From the NCBI RefSeq assembly GCF_000521215.1, contig NZ_KI928930.1, positions 64,962 to 97,407 on the forward strand: a stretch of DNA of 32,446 bases, given 5' to 3'. Within the stretch, counting starts at the first letter, position 1. Each line of letters starts with the position of its first letter. The notes under the pieces were generated by a model. That model did not search any database. It was given only the letters and a program-made list of their open reading frames with translations, and was not told the DNA's origin. The DNA comes from Labrenzia sp. DG1229. Lineage in GTDB: Bacteria > Pseudomonadota > Alphaproteobacteria > Rhizobiales > Stappiaceae. Both the position numbers and the translations under genes were made by a program. Positions 1 to 8,405 of this stretch are shown here, piece by piece.

Positions 1-1
1 G

Positions 2-1129
2 GAAACGGTTCCACCACCGGTGAAGATGCGCATGTCGCCCATCAACCAGCGGCGTCTGGCAAACTTCAAGGCAAACAAGCGCGGCTACTGGTCGCTTTGG
101 ATTTTTCTGGTTCTGTTCGTCCTGACGCTTTTTGCGGATTTTCTGGCGAACGATCGGCCGGTGCTGGTCTATTTCAAGGGCGATTTCCTGTTCCCGACAG
201 TGATCGACTACCCCGAAGACAGGTTTTATGACGATGAGCTGGCATTGGCGGTGACCGACTATCGGGATCCCTTTATCCAGGACCTGATCAACGAGGACGG
301 TTGGATGATCTGGCCGCCGGTGCGCTACAACTACAGAACAGTCAATCGGGAAATACCCGACACGGCGCCAACGCGTCCGTCCTGGATGATGGACAAGGAA
401 GCCCGCTGCAAGCAGTACCCGCTGGGCGCGGATGATCCGAACTGCATCATCGGAAACTGGAACTGGCTTGGAACGGATGACCAGGCGCGCGATGTGCTTG
501 CCCGCGTGATCTACGGTTTCAGGGTGTCGGTGCTTTTCGGGCTTGTCCTGACACTTGCATCATCAGTCATCGGCATCGCGGCAGGAGCGGTACAGGGCTA
601 CTACGGCGGCCTGATCGATCTTCTCTCACAGCGGTTCATAGAAATCTGGACCGCAGTGCCCTCCCTTTACCTGATCATGATCGTATCCTCGTTTTTCATA
701 CCCGGGTTCTGGACGCTGTTCCTGATCCTGCTGGCATTTTCGTGGGTTGCGCTCGTTGGTGTCGTTCGGGCTGAATTCCTCAGGGGAAGAAACTTCGAAT
801 ACATTGCGGCGGCGCGTGCACTGGGTGTCTCCAATCCGGTCATCATGTGGCGGCATCTGCTGCCCAACGCCATGGTCGCAACGCTCACCTTCATGCCCTT
901 CATTTTGAATGGATCGATCTCCACGCTGACCGCACTCGACTTTCTCGGCTTCGGCCTTCCGGCGGGTTCGGCCTCCCTCGGCGAAATGATGGCGCAGGGC
1001 AAGAACAACCTGAGCGCACCCTGGCTAGGCATTTCCGGCTTTGTGGTGATCTCCTTGATGCTCAGTCTGCTGATCTTTATCGGTGAGGCTGTGCGCGATG
1101 CGTTCGATCCACGCAAAACGTTGGCTTGA
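2..1129 (+). CDS. yejE: Peptide ABC transporter permease, YejE type (5' end outside the window)
   Basis: Inner-membrane permease of an oligopeptide ABC importer of the YejABEF (microcin C/peptide uptake) type. The reading frame is open from base 2, and the residues before the first possible start (GTG at 20) look like coding sequence (ETVPPP, then MSPINQRR), so the true start probably lies upstream of the window. An N-terminal membrane segment (SLWIFLVLFVLTLF) is followed by a periplasmic stretch of about 120 residues typical of YejE. The BPD_transp_1 domain has several membrane spans and the EAA-like loop (AARALGVSNPVIMWRHLLPN) that docks on the ATPase. The C-terminus (RDAFDPRKTLA) is typical of the family. 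The YejF gene starts 11 bases after the stop. Assignment to the YejE subfamily rests on N-terminal wording and the neighbour; the exact substrate cannot be read from sequence. Confidence 0.9.
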   Translation, partial: ETVPPPVKMRMSPINQRRLANFKANKRGYWSLWIFLVLFVLTLFADFLANDRPVLVYFKGDFLFPTVIDYPEDRFYDDELALAVTDYRDPFIQDLINEDGWMIWPPVRYNYRTVNREIPDTAPTRPSWMMDKEARCKQYPLGADDPNCIIGNWNWLGTDDQARDVLARVIYGFRVSVLFGLVLTLASSVIGIAAGAVQGYYGGLIDLLSQRFIEIWTAVPSLYLIMIVSSFFIPGFWTLFLILLAFSWVALVGVVRAEFLRGRNFEYIAAARALGVSNPVIMWRHLLPNAMVATLTFMPFILNGSISTLTALDFLGFGLPAGSASLGEMMAQGKNNLSAPWLGISGFVVISLMLSLLIFIGEAVRDAFDPRKTLA

Positions 1130-1139
1130 GAGGGTGAAC

Positions 1140-2771
1140 ATGACTGACAAGGCCCTCGTTTCCGTAAAAGACCTGTCGGTCGCCTTTACCCAGGGCGACG
1201 AAAAAACGCTGGCAGTCGACCGGATTTCATTCGATATCAAAAAAGGCGAGACAGTTGCTCTCGTCGGTGAAAGCGGATCCGGAAAGTCCGTGACTGCACT
1301 TTCGGTCCTGAAACTGCTTCCCTATCCCTCGGCGTCACACCCGACAGGTGAAATCCTGATGAACGGTCAGGACATGCTGGAGGCAGACGACAGCGAAATG
1401 CGCAAGATCCGCGGCAACGCGGTTTCGATGATTTTTCAGGAGCCGATGACATCGCTCAATCCGCTTCATTCGGTCGAACGGCAGATATCGGAAATTCTGA
1501 AGATACACCGTGGCATGGGTGAGACGCAGGCGCGCCAGCGGGTGCTGGAACTGCTCAATCAGGTCGGCATCCGCGAACCGGAAAAGAGACTCAAGTCGTT
1601 TCCGCACCAGCTTTCCGGCGGTCAGCGTCAACGCGTCATGATTGCGATGGCGCTCGCTAATGAACCGGAGCTACTGATTGCCGATGAACCGACAACGGCG
1701 CTCGACGTTACCGTCCAGGCGCAGATCCTGGAGCTTCTGAAGCAGATCCAGCGCCAGCAGGGCATGGCCATGCTGTTCATCACGCACGACCTGGGCATCG
1801 TGAGGAAATTCTCGGACCGCGTCTGTGTGATGACCGACGGCAAGATCGTCGAACAGGGGCCGGTCGCCGACATTTTCGAACGCCCGCAACACGACTACAC
1901 AAAACACCTGCTTGCCGCTGAGCCGAAAGGCGAGCCGCCGGCAACAGACAATTCCAAACCGATCGTCGTGCAGGCGGATGATTTGAAGGTCTGGTTTCCG
2001 GTCAAGCGGGGACTGTTGCGCAAGACAGTCGACCATATCAAGGCGGTCGACGGCATCGACGTGAAGGTGAGGCAGGGCCAGACGCTCGGCATTGTCGGCG
2101 AAAGCGGGTCCGGCAAGACGACACTCGGTCTTGCCATCCTTAGAATGATTTCCTCAACCGGCCGTATTTCCTTCAGCGGTCAGGACATCCAGGAAAATTC
2201 CTGGAAGGAGATGCGCCCGCTGCGGCGCGACATGCAAATCGTGTTTCAGGACCCGTTCGGAGCGCTGTCACCCCGCATGTCGGTCGCCGATATTGTCGGC
2301 GAAGGTCTCAAGGTGCACTTCCCGCGTATTTCGGCTGAAGAACGGGACCGCAAGGTTGCCGCAACACTCGAGGAAGTCGGACTGGACGCGTCCACCCGCA
2401 ACCGGTATCCGCATGAATTTTCCGGTGGCCAGCGCCAGCGCATTTCGATTGCGCGGGCTATGGTTCTGGAGCCGAAATTCGTGATGCTGGATGAACCCAC
2501 ATCTGCGCTCGACATGAGTGTTCAGGCTCAGGTCGTCGATCTGCTCAGGGACCTTCAGAAAGCGCATGGCCTTGCTTATCTGTTCATCTCGCACGACCTC
2601 AAGGTGGTACGCGCCCTTGCCAACGAGGTGATCGTGATGCGGCAGGGCAAGGTCGTGGAGTCCGGTCCCTCGGAACAGATTTTCGACGCGCCGCAGACCG
2701 ACTATACCAAGGCGCTGATGGCAGCCGCATTCCGGCTGGAGACTGCTCCGGAAGGCGTGGTGAACGCCTGA
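1140..2771 (+). CDS. yejF: Peptide ABC transporter, tandem ATP-binding protein, YejF type
   Basis: A cytoplasmic ATPase of 543 residues carrying two complete ABC domains in one chain, as in YejF, which powers the YejB/YejE permease pair. The first half has Walker A (GESGSGKS), signature (LSGGQRQR) and Walker B (LLIADEPTT); the second half repeats GESGSGKT, FSGGQRQR and FVMLDEPTS. Each half is followed by an oligopeptide-transporter-like tail (HDYTKHLLAAEPKG; TDYTKALMAA). The ATG at 1140 is preferred over the in-frame start at 1083 because it follows an AGAGGG ribosome site and avoids a long overlap with the permease gene. All catalytic motifs appear intact in both halves. The next gene is convergent, so this is the last gene of the transporter operon. 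Confidence 0.93.
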   Translation: MTDKALVSVKDLSVAFTQGDEKTLAVDRISFDIKKGETVALVGESGSGKSVTALSVLKLLPYPSASHPTGEILMNGQDMLEADDSEMRKIRGNAVSMIFQEPMTSLNPLHSVERQISEILKIHRGMGETQARQRVLELLNQVGIREPEKRLKSFPHQLSGGQRQRVMIAMALANEPELLIADEPTTALDVTVQAQILELLKQIQRQQGMAMLFITHDLGIVRKFSDRVCVMTDGKIVEQGPVADIFERPQHDYTKHLLAAEPKGEPPATDNSKPIVVQADDLKVWFPVKRGLLRKTVDHIKAVDGIDVKVRQGQTLGIVGESGSGKTTLGLAILRMISSTGRISFSGQDIQENSWKEMRPLRRDMQIVFQDPFGALSPRMSVADIVGEGLKVHFPRISAEERDRKVAATLEEVGLDASTRNRYPHEFSGGQRQRISIARAMVLEPKFVMLDEPTSALDMSVQAQVVDLLRDLQKAHGLAYLFISHDLKVVRALANEVIVMRQGKVVESGPSEQIFDAPQTDYTKALMAAAFRLETAPEGVVNA

Positions 2772-2785
2772 CATGATCGCTCAAT

Positions 2786-3427
2786 TCATCTCGGCAGTTC
2801 CGGTTTGTCACAAGGGAGGAGACCCGGTACGTCTGCGTCCGGTGCATCGGCCATGACTTCCACCAGGTCGACATCCCGCGTCAACGGGACATAGCTTCCG
2901 AGTTCTGACGTCTTGAGATAGGTGCTCACCGGAATTTTTCCCGGCAATTGCCGGGAGACACGGCATCCTGACACGCTGACCGACATGTTTCCTTCCATCG
3001 TGTCGCGTTCCGCTTTTGACTTCGAGAGCATGAACTCCTGAAAGCTTCTGAAAAACGCGATGTTTTCAGGCGGAATACGGTAAATGCCGATCCGCATGCC
3101 GTCTTTTAGTTCCGCGCTGAGTTCTGCCTTTTCGGCATTTGATGTCAGTTCCTCGAAAGCGACTTTTTCCTCCAGCACCAGCACGCCGTCTGTTTTCGTC
3201 CTGACCGTAAGGTGCATTCCGGCGGCGCCCTCGGGAATTTTGATACTGTCTGGATACCGGACCGCCACACGGATGCCGTCCGGTTCGGTCTTGAGCAGAT
3301 CGAAATCTCTTAATTTGACCATGGTGGACAACGGAACATGACTGCAGGCCGCAGCCAATAGTCCCAGGAGGGGAAACAGGAGAAGGATCCTCAGGACCTT
3401 TCCGGTTTTTAAATGCGAGAAAGGCAT
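2786..3427 (-). CDS. Putative lipoprotein, paralogue of the neighbouring exported protein
   Basis: Family not recognised. The 213-residue product has a basic N-terminus, a hydrophobic core (ILLLFPLLGLLAAAC) and a Cys at position 28 that could be a lipidated cysteine, although Ala at -3 is not the commonest lipobox residue. The mature part is a paralogue of the protein encoded at 3544-4155: shared landmarks in the same order are IRVAVRYPDSIKIPE / FRIAVRHSERLKVPE, IYRIP, a GxxSxxVxGC segment, STxLKxSExxxYVxL and a PC near the end. Two conserved cysteines could form a disulphide. It reads towards the convergent yejF stop, with only 14 bases between them. The function is unknown; a periplasmic or surface role follows only from the signal sequence. 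Confidence 0.75.
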   Translation of the reverse strand: MPFSHLKTGKVLRILLLFPLLGLLAAACSHVPLSTMVKLRDFDLLKTEPDGIRVAVRYPDSIKIPEGAAGMHLTVRTKTDGVLVLEEKVAFEELTSNAEKAELSAELKDGMRIGIYRIPPENIAFFRSFQEFMLSKSKAERDTMEGNMSVSVSGCRVSRQLPGKIPVSTYLKTSELGSYVPLTRDVDLVEVMADAPDADVPGLLPCDKPELPR

Positions 3428-3543
3428 TGATCGATACCGTGGTTGGGTGTTTTTTCAGGGGCTGCAATTCGGCGGGATACGTTGGCAAACAAGGGTAGTC
3501 CGTGTTTCTGATCGTCTGAACCGTCGGGCCTGGAATGTGTGGA

Positions 3544-4155
3544 TCAGCGGCAGGGTCGAACCGGGTCGGCATTTGTCGCCAAGTCGCCTGACGGCACGTT
3601 GCGCAGGTCATAATCTGTCACAAGAGCAACATAGTCGGAAAACTCGGAAGACTTCAGGAACGTGGAAATCAGCATTTGACCCGTATCATCCGGGTCAAGC
3701 TTGCAGCCGGTAACGTCGATGGACAGCGAACCGGTGATTTCGTCCCGCCGCGTTTCAGGCAATGTCAGGAATTTTGCCTGCAGTGCCCTTATCTTGCTGA
3801 TCTGGCGATCCGGTATCCGGTAGATCGAGACCTTTCCATTCAGGCTGTTTGCCAACTTCGCAGCGTCTGCTGTGGCCGTCGTCTTTTGCAAAAAGACTTT
3901 CTTCTCTTTGAGGACACGACCATTTTTTCTGTCCGTCATCACAACCAGCATTTTGACCCCTTTTTCGGGAACCTTGAGTCGTTCTGAATGGCGGACCGCA
4001 ATCCGGAACAGTTCGGGGTCAGTTGTTGCGGGATTGAATTTGTCCAGTTCGCTGCTGTGAACCGGAGACGCAAAAAGAACAGTAAAGCTTGCGGCAATCA
4101 ACAGGGATCCGGTGCGCGCCGACCGTGTCGCGCGATGAAACATCAATTTAAGCAT
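3544..4155 (-). CDS. Exported protein of unknown function, paralogue of the downstream lipoprotein
   Basis: Family not recognised. The 203-residue product begins with a Sec-type signal peptide (basic start, hydrophobic SLLIAASFTVLFAS, likely cleavage near SPVHS, around residue 34) and has no lipobox, so it should be a soluble periplasmic or secreted protein. The mature region aligns by eye over its whole length with the lipoprotein encoded at 2786-3427: FRIAVRHSERLKVPE, KVSIYRIPDRQI, GSLSIDVTGCKL, STFLKSSEFSDYVAL and a terminal PCR. The two genes point the same way with a gap of 116 bases and probably arose by tandem duplication, with one copy gaining or losing the lipid anchor. An AT-rich palindrome lies just upstream of its start. 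Confidence 0.75.
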   Translation of the reverse strand: MLKLMFHRATRSARTGSLLIAASFTVLFASPVHSSELDKFNPATTDPELFRIAVRHSERLKVPEKGVKMLVVMTDRKNGRVLKEKKVFLQKTTATADAAKLANSLNGKVSIYRIPDRQISKIRALQAKFLTLPETRRDEITGSLSIDVTGCKLDPDDTGQMLISTFLKSSEFSDYVALVTDYDLRNVPSGDLATNADPVRPCR

Positions 4156-4185
4156 CTGGAATTCTCTATCTCTGAATGATGGTGA

Positions 4186-4213
4186 TTAATTATCGTAAAA
4201 CAATAATAATTAA
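4186..4213. promoter_or_regulatory. AT-rich inverted repeat upstream of the exported-protein gene
   Basis: TTAATTAT at 4186-4193 and its exact reverse complement ATAATTAA at 4206-4213 are separated by 12 bases, about 30-58 bases before the start codon at 4155 on the minus strand. The surrounding stretch 4180-4250 is much richer in A and T than the genes around it, as expected for a promoter. It could be an operator or simply promoter-like AT-rich DNA. The rest of the interval 4156-4393 shows no gene. Confidence 0.4.
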
Positions 4214-4393
4214 AAGCAAAAAGTTTTAAAATCGCAAAACGTATGCCATCACCGGGAACGAGAGTCGGCTCGATCATTCAAAATGAGGATGATTCAGGGC
4301 TTTCGTTGACCATTCGCGAGGCCTTGACCTGATAGGTTGGAACACGTCCGGAGCCATCAACCGGCAGGTCCGTCTTGAAGGCACCGGCAGGCT

Positions 4394-6427
4394 TCAGCCA
4401 AGTCGGGAACGGGTCTGTTGACCGATCGATCGTTGCAGATAGTCAAGACATTCTTCCTGACCCATCGGCTCCGAGAAAAAGTAGCCCTGGCCCAATCGTG
4501 CTCCGGTCAGTTGGGCCAGGTCGAGTTGAGCACGGGTCTCAATGCCTTCAACGACGACTTCCTTGTTCAGACCTTTTGCCATCTCGACAATTTTCAGGAA
4601 CAAAAAGTGCTTTTCGTTGTCTGTGGTGATGTCCTGCAAGAACGACCGATCGATTTTTATTTCGTCGAAGACCAGCTGTTGCAAATAGCGCAGCGAAGAA
4701 TACCCGACCCCGAAATCGTCGAGCGCGATGCGGACACCGCTGGCGCGCAGGCTGCTCAGGCTTTCGTTCGCGGAAGCAACATTTTCGACAAGAACGCTTT
4801 CGGTGACTTCGATCGTCAGGTGGCTGGGAGGCAGGCCGGCCTGTTTCAGGCACTGGACAATCTTCTCGGCTATGTGAGGTGTGCGGAAGCCAAGCGCAGA
4901 GACATTCGAGCTGATCCTGACGGGGGCGCTGATCTGGCTGGAGGCAGTCGCGGCGAAACGGGCGCCCTTCGTGAGAGTGGCGAGGTCCAGGTCGAGAATG
5001 GAGCCGGTTTCTTCCGCGACCCTGACGAATTCGCTTGGAGACACGCATTTTGAATCCAGATTCCACCGGGCAAGGGCCTCAAATTCGACAGGTCTTCCGC
5101 TTGCAAGACAGATTTTTGGCTGAAATGCGACCTGCAACTCGTCGTGCTGGATAGCCTGTGCAAGAGCTTTCGTTATGAGCGTGCGCCGGTTCAGGTCCCT
5201 GAGGATATGATCATTGAATTGACAGTATTGGTTCTTGCCGCCGTCCTTCGCCGCATAAAGTGCTGCGTCGGCATATTTCAGCAATCCGGTCGTGGCCTCA
5301 AGGTACCCCAACCCGCAAGCAGAAAGGCCGACCGAGCAACTGGGATGGATTGAGAAACCGTTATGGTTCACTTCGCAGCGCAAGAATTCGACGATCCTCG
5401 ACCCGAGAGAATGCATGGACGGAAACCGATCGGACTGCGGGACAATCAAAGCGAACTCATCGCCTCCGAAGCGCGCGGCCAGGCCGCCGCTTTGGACGGC
5501 GATTTGCCTTAGTCGCGTTCCGACGGCAACCAGCAATGCATCCCCGGCATCGTGGCCCATGGTGTCGTTGATCGACTTGAAATCGTCGAGGTCGACCAGG
5601 GCAAGAAAGAACCCGGTTTCAAGATGCTCCGAGCACAGTACCTGAAGCCTGTCCATGAAAACCGAACGTCTGGCAAGACCGGTGAGCGAATCGTGTGACA
5701 GCACGAAGTTGGAATGAGCCTCGGCTTCCCGTCTCTGCCGTTCCAGCTTGACCTGACCTTCAAGTTCTACAATAGAGCGGGTTCGACGGTTTTCGCGGAT
5801 CGCGAGCAACTGGTAGCCAAGTATCAGGAGGCCGAATGCAACGCCAGAATAGGCAAGGCTTCTGGCGACGTAGCCTGTGAGGTCGGATTCGACGACAAAT
5901 GCCCCCATGACGTCTCCGGCCTTGTAGACGTTTTCACCGAGTTCACGGTTGTGACAGGAAACACAAACCTCCGACGAGGCGAATGTCGGGAAGATGGACC
6001 GGCCTATGACTTTCGAGTTTTCGACACGAAGTTCTTCGAGGATGGCCGCATCGTTGTTTACGGCAATTTGCGAAATTTGTTCGGCAACATGAGGGCTGTT
6101 TTCGCTGAGGCCAAGTTCGCGACCCGGAAGGCCGGGAACTCGAATTTTCATCGGAGCGTGCGTTGTTTCTCCCAGCCTTGATTGTAGAAAATTCTCCAAT
6201 CCCATGCGGCGGAAGGCAGCCGGCAACGGCATTCCCTCAGAGTGAGAGTTTGCATATTGTTTCACAAAGGCTTCGGAAAGCTGGACGATCCGGGCGCGAT
6301 CATCAGCTTCAGTGCGGCTGAACTCCCAAAGGGAAACGGCAAAGAATGAAAGCGCAAGAATGAGTGCTCCGGCAAACACGAGCGCAGCGGACCCAATGGA
6401 CTGTTGCCGTAATTGTCTCATTGACAT
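4394..6427 (-). CDS. Membrane GGDEF-EAL protein with periplasmic haem-c-type (DUF3365-like) sensor domain
   Basis: A 677-residue cyclic-di-GMP enzyme anchored in the inner membrane. A first membrane span (about 12-33) is followed by a periplasmic domain of about 150 residues with a CVSCH motif at 155-159 that should bind haem c covalently, resembling Tll0287/DUF3365 sensors; a second span lies at about 190-209. After a charged linker comes a GGDEF domain with an intact GGDEF (321-325), then an EAL domain with EAL (450-452), EVTES, DDFGVGYSSL, KIDR and VEGIE, so both synthase and phosphodiesterase residues are present. The RxxD inhibitory site expected just before GGDEF is absent (VQSG there). 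Which activity dominates cannot be told. A redox, NO or haem signal is inferred from the CxxCH. The gene seems to be transcribed alone, with 119 bases separating it from the preceding gene. Confidence 0.9.
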   Translation of the reverse strand: MSMRQLRQQSIGSAALVFAGALILALSFFAVSLWEFSRTEADDRARIVQLSEAFVKQYANSHSEGMPLPAAFRRMGLENFLQSRLGETTHAPMKIRVPGLPGRELGLSENSPHVAEQISQIAVNNDAAILEELRVENSKVIGRSIFPTFASSEVCVSCHNRELGENVYKAGDVMGAFVVESDLTGYVARSLAYSGVAFGLLILGYQLLAIRENRRTRSIVELEGQVKLERQRREAEAHSNFVLSHDSLTGLARRSVFMDRLQVLCSEHLETGFFLALVDLDDFKSINDTMGHDAGDALLVAVGTRLRQIAVQSGGLAARFGGDEFALIVPQSDRFPSMHSLGSRIVEFLRCEVNHNGFSIHPSCSVGLSACGLGYLEATTGLLKYADAALYAAKDGGKNQYCQFNDHILRDLNRRTLITKALAQAIQHDELQVAFQPKICLASGRPVEFEALARWNLDSKCVSPSEFVRVAEETGSILDLDLATLTKGARFAATASSQISAPVRISSNVSALGFRTPHIAEKIVQCLKQAGLPPSHLTIEVTESVLVENVASANESLSSLRASGVRIALDDFGVGYSSLRYLQQLVFDEIKIDRSFLQDITTDNEKHFLFLKIVEMAKGLNKEVVVEGIETRAQLDLAQLTGARLGQGYFFSEPMGQEECLDYLQRSIGQQTRSRLG

Positions 6428-6546
6428 CCCGTATCGCAGATGTTTGGAGCAGATTACCGCACACTACATATTCTGAATTACCAAATGATTGAAAAGTAAA
6501 CACGCCTTTTGTTAAGGCAATATAGAAGTTCCTTGGATTTTTCCTG

Positions 6547-7761
6547 TCACCCGACCCAGCACGTCGCGAAGAATCCGTTCTTCTCCTGGTCCTTGCCAAT
6601 TGAACGCCGTGTCTTGAAGCCGATCAGGCCGTCAGCACCGCCAACGTCATGGCCAAGTCCTTCAAGACGGACCTGCAGGTTGCGTACCGCCCCCCTTGTC
6701 GTATCCTTCATCGGTTTCCAGTCGGCCACGAAGGCCTTGTTGCCGCTGTATCGGTCCGCAAGGTGACCGACAAAGAGCGCGTAGGTGTCGCTCTCGTTGT
6801 ACTCCTTCAGGACATAGAAGTTTTCGGTCGCTATGAACGCCGGGCCGTAGCGGCCTGCGGGCAGGAGTACATTGCCTGGCTGGCCGAGCTCCTGGCTCGG
6901 AAACGGCTTGCCGCTGACCCGTTTCACGCCTTCTTTGACGAAGGCCGAGAATTTCTGGCGGTTGTCCGGTCCTTCACGCGTGCAGGACAGGGTTTCCGGC
7001 AAAAGCACTTCATAGCCCCAGTCGCGTCCTTTTACCCATCCATGTGCAGAAAGGTAGTTGGCGATCGAGGCCATTGTGTCGACTTCGGATGTCCAGATAT
7101 TGCGCTTGCCGTCGCCATCGAAATCGACAGCGTATTTCAGATAGGAAGAGGGCAGAAACTGGGGTTGTCCCATGGCGCCGCCCCAGGAACTCTTCATCGA
7201 GCGGCGTGACACGTCCCCCTTTTGCAGGATCTTCAGAGCGGCGATCAGTTCGCCCTTGAAGAAATCGGCACGCTGACCCATGAAGGCCTGAGTGGCCAGG
7301 ACGCGGAGGGCGTCATGTGGAATTTTGGCGCCGCCGTAGCCGGACTCCCTGGCCCAGATCGCCAGAATGATGCGCTTGGGAACACCGTACCGGGCTTCAA
7401 TCTTTTTCAGCGTCGCAGCGTGTTGCTTCATGAGGCGGCGGCCGCCGGGTACAAGAGAGTTGAACTGGCTGTTCCGGAAATAGCGCTGGGGTGAACTGAA
7501 TTCCGCCTGGAAGTTGATCTTGGGAGGCGCGCCTTTGCCTCCGGGTCCGACAAGACCGGGAAGCGATGTATCGGGCGTAAGGCCGGCGAGTTCACGGTCA
7601 AGAGTTGCCTGCGAGACACCCGCCCGGCGCGCGGCAGGGATAACGTCGGAATTCAGGAACTGCCGGAACTGGGCATCGTACTTTCCGGCGTTTGCAGATT
7701 TCGGCTGGGAGATGAATGCAAACAGCATTGCGGCAAGGACAAATGTCAGACCACGGATCAC
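6547..7761 (-). CDS. Lytic murein transglycosylase, MltB-like (SLT_2), exported
   Basis: A periplasmic enzyme that cleaves the MurNAc-GlcNAc bond of peptidoglycan with formation of 1,6-anhydroMurNAc. The GTG at 7761 is chosen as start: it has a GGAG ribosome site at good distance and gives a clean Sec signal peptide (IRGLTFVLAAMLFAF, cleavage near KSANA), whereas the in-frame ATG at 7830 would bury the signal behind 23 polar residues. The SLT_2 domain shows the catalytic glutamate in IILAIWARESGYGG and the family signatures GAMGQPQFLPSSYLKYAVDFDGDG and ASIANYLSAHGW. A peptidoglycan-binding PG_binding_1 segment follows (LQVRLEGLGHDVGGADGLIG) but its end is short and atypical (ending TCWVG). 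About 404 residues, normal for the family. Membrane attachment by lipid is not predicted. Confidence 0.9.
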   Translation of the reverse strand: MIRGLTFVLAAMLFAFISQPKSANAGKYDAQFRQFLNSDVIPAARRAGVSQATLDRELAGLTPDTSLPGLVGPGGKGAPPKINFQAEFSSPQRYFRNSQFNSLVPGGRRLMKQHAATLKKIEARYGVPKRIILAIWARESGYGGAKIPHDALRVLATQAFMGQRADFFKGELIAALKILQKGDVSRRSMKSSWGGAMGQPQFLPSSYLKYAVDFDGDGKRNIWTSEVDTMASIANYLSAHGWVKGRDWGYEVLLPETLSCTREGPDNRQKFSAFVKEGVKRVSGKPFPSQELGQPGNVLLPAGRYGPAFIATENFYVLKEYNESDTYALFVGHLADRYSGNKAFVADWKPMKDTTRGAVRNLQVRLEGLGHDVGGADGLIGFKTRRSIGKDQEKNGFFATCWVG

Positions 7762-7826
7762 GGCAGGCTCCAGAGATTCATTTTCTGATGGAAGCCTATC
7801 ACGATCCAGCGGCAACGCCGACGGCC

Positions 7827-8405
7827 TCAAACCTCAATCCAGCTTAAATTGCTCCCGGTTTGCGTGGTGAGCCAGTCTTTTTCGAACCGGTACCAGCATC
7901 CGCCGCGTTTCTGGTCGTGTGTCCGGGAAATGGGAAGGCCCATGAGATGGCACATGAGCAGCGTGCCGGCGGCGCCATGGCCGGTAAAAAGAACCGGTGT
8001 ATTCCTGTCCATGCCGGACAGTACGTCCCGGATACCGCCGACGATCCGGTTTTGCGCATCCTCTGCGCGTTCCCAACCACGAACCGAAACACGTGGCTGG
8101 GCAAAGAACCGGTTTGCAACCTGCTCGAATTCATCCGGCGGCAGAAAGCCGGTCGCCGAACGGTCGTTTTCATGAAGGTCTTCTCGGGTGTGGAGCGGAA
8201 GCTCCAGTTTGCCGGTAAAAAACCGTGCCGTTTCGATGGCCTTTTTTTCCGCGCTCGTTACGACGGCGCCGATCTCCTGCGCGAATGGAAGATCCTTTGC
8301 CTTTGCTGCCCGTTCCTGTCCGAGTGGAGAAAGCCCCCATTCCGGCACGGGAACAGCGGGATCGATGGCGACTTCCGGATGGGTCAGATAGATGCACCAG
8401 GTCAT
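7827..8405 (-). CDS. Histidine phosphatase superfamily protein with altered RHG motif
   Basis: A 192-residue cytoplasmic protein of the phosphoglycerate-mutase/histidine phosphatase fold. The ATG at 8405 is preferred because it follows a GGAAGG ribosome site and forms an ATGA overlap with the frame-corrected nudC; the longer open frame to 8594 is antisense-free but lies inside nudC. Recognisable landmarks are the opening strand IYLTHPEVAIDP, WGLSPLGQERA, TSAEKKAIETA, LHENDRS and the second catalytic histidine in FTGHGAAG. The usual Arg-His-Gly is Thr-His-Pro here, and the Arg of the SxxxRAxxTA helix is Lys, so activity on ordinary phosphomonoesters is uncertain, although the histidine nucleophile remains. 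Substrate unknown. The link to nudC suggests a nucleotide or cofactor clean-up role (inference). Confidence 0.8.
   Translation of the reverse strand: MTWCIYLTHPEVAIDPAVPVPEWGLSPLGQERAAKAKDLPFAQEIGAVVTSAEKKAIETARFFTGKLELPLHTREDLHENDRSATGFLPPDEFEQVANRFFAQPRVSVRGWERAEDAQNRIVGGIRDVLSGMDRNTPVLFTGHGAAGTLLMCHLMGLPISRTHDQKRGGCWYRFEKDWLTTQTGSNLSWIEV

Noticed and set aside
4418..5053. 211-codon plus-strand open frame inside the GGDEF-EAL gene
   Set aside because: Antisense to the conserved EAL domain; composition is that of a shadow frame.
6547..6620. Frameshift at the C-terminus of the lytic transglycosylase
   Set aside because: The PG_binding_1 end looks short and unusual, but translation in the other frames gives no better family ending, so no frameshift is claimed.
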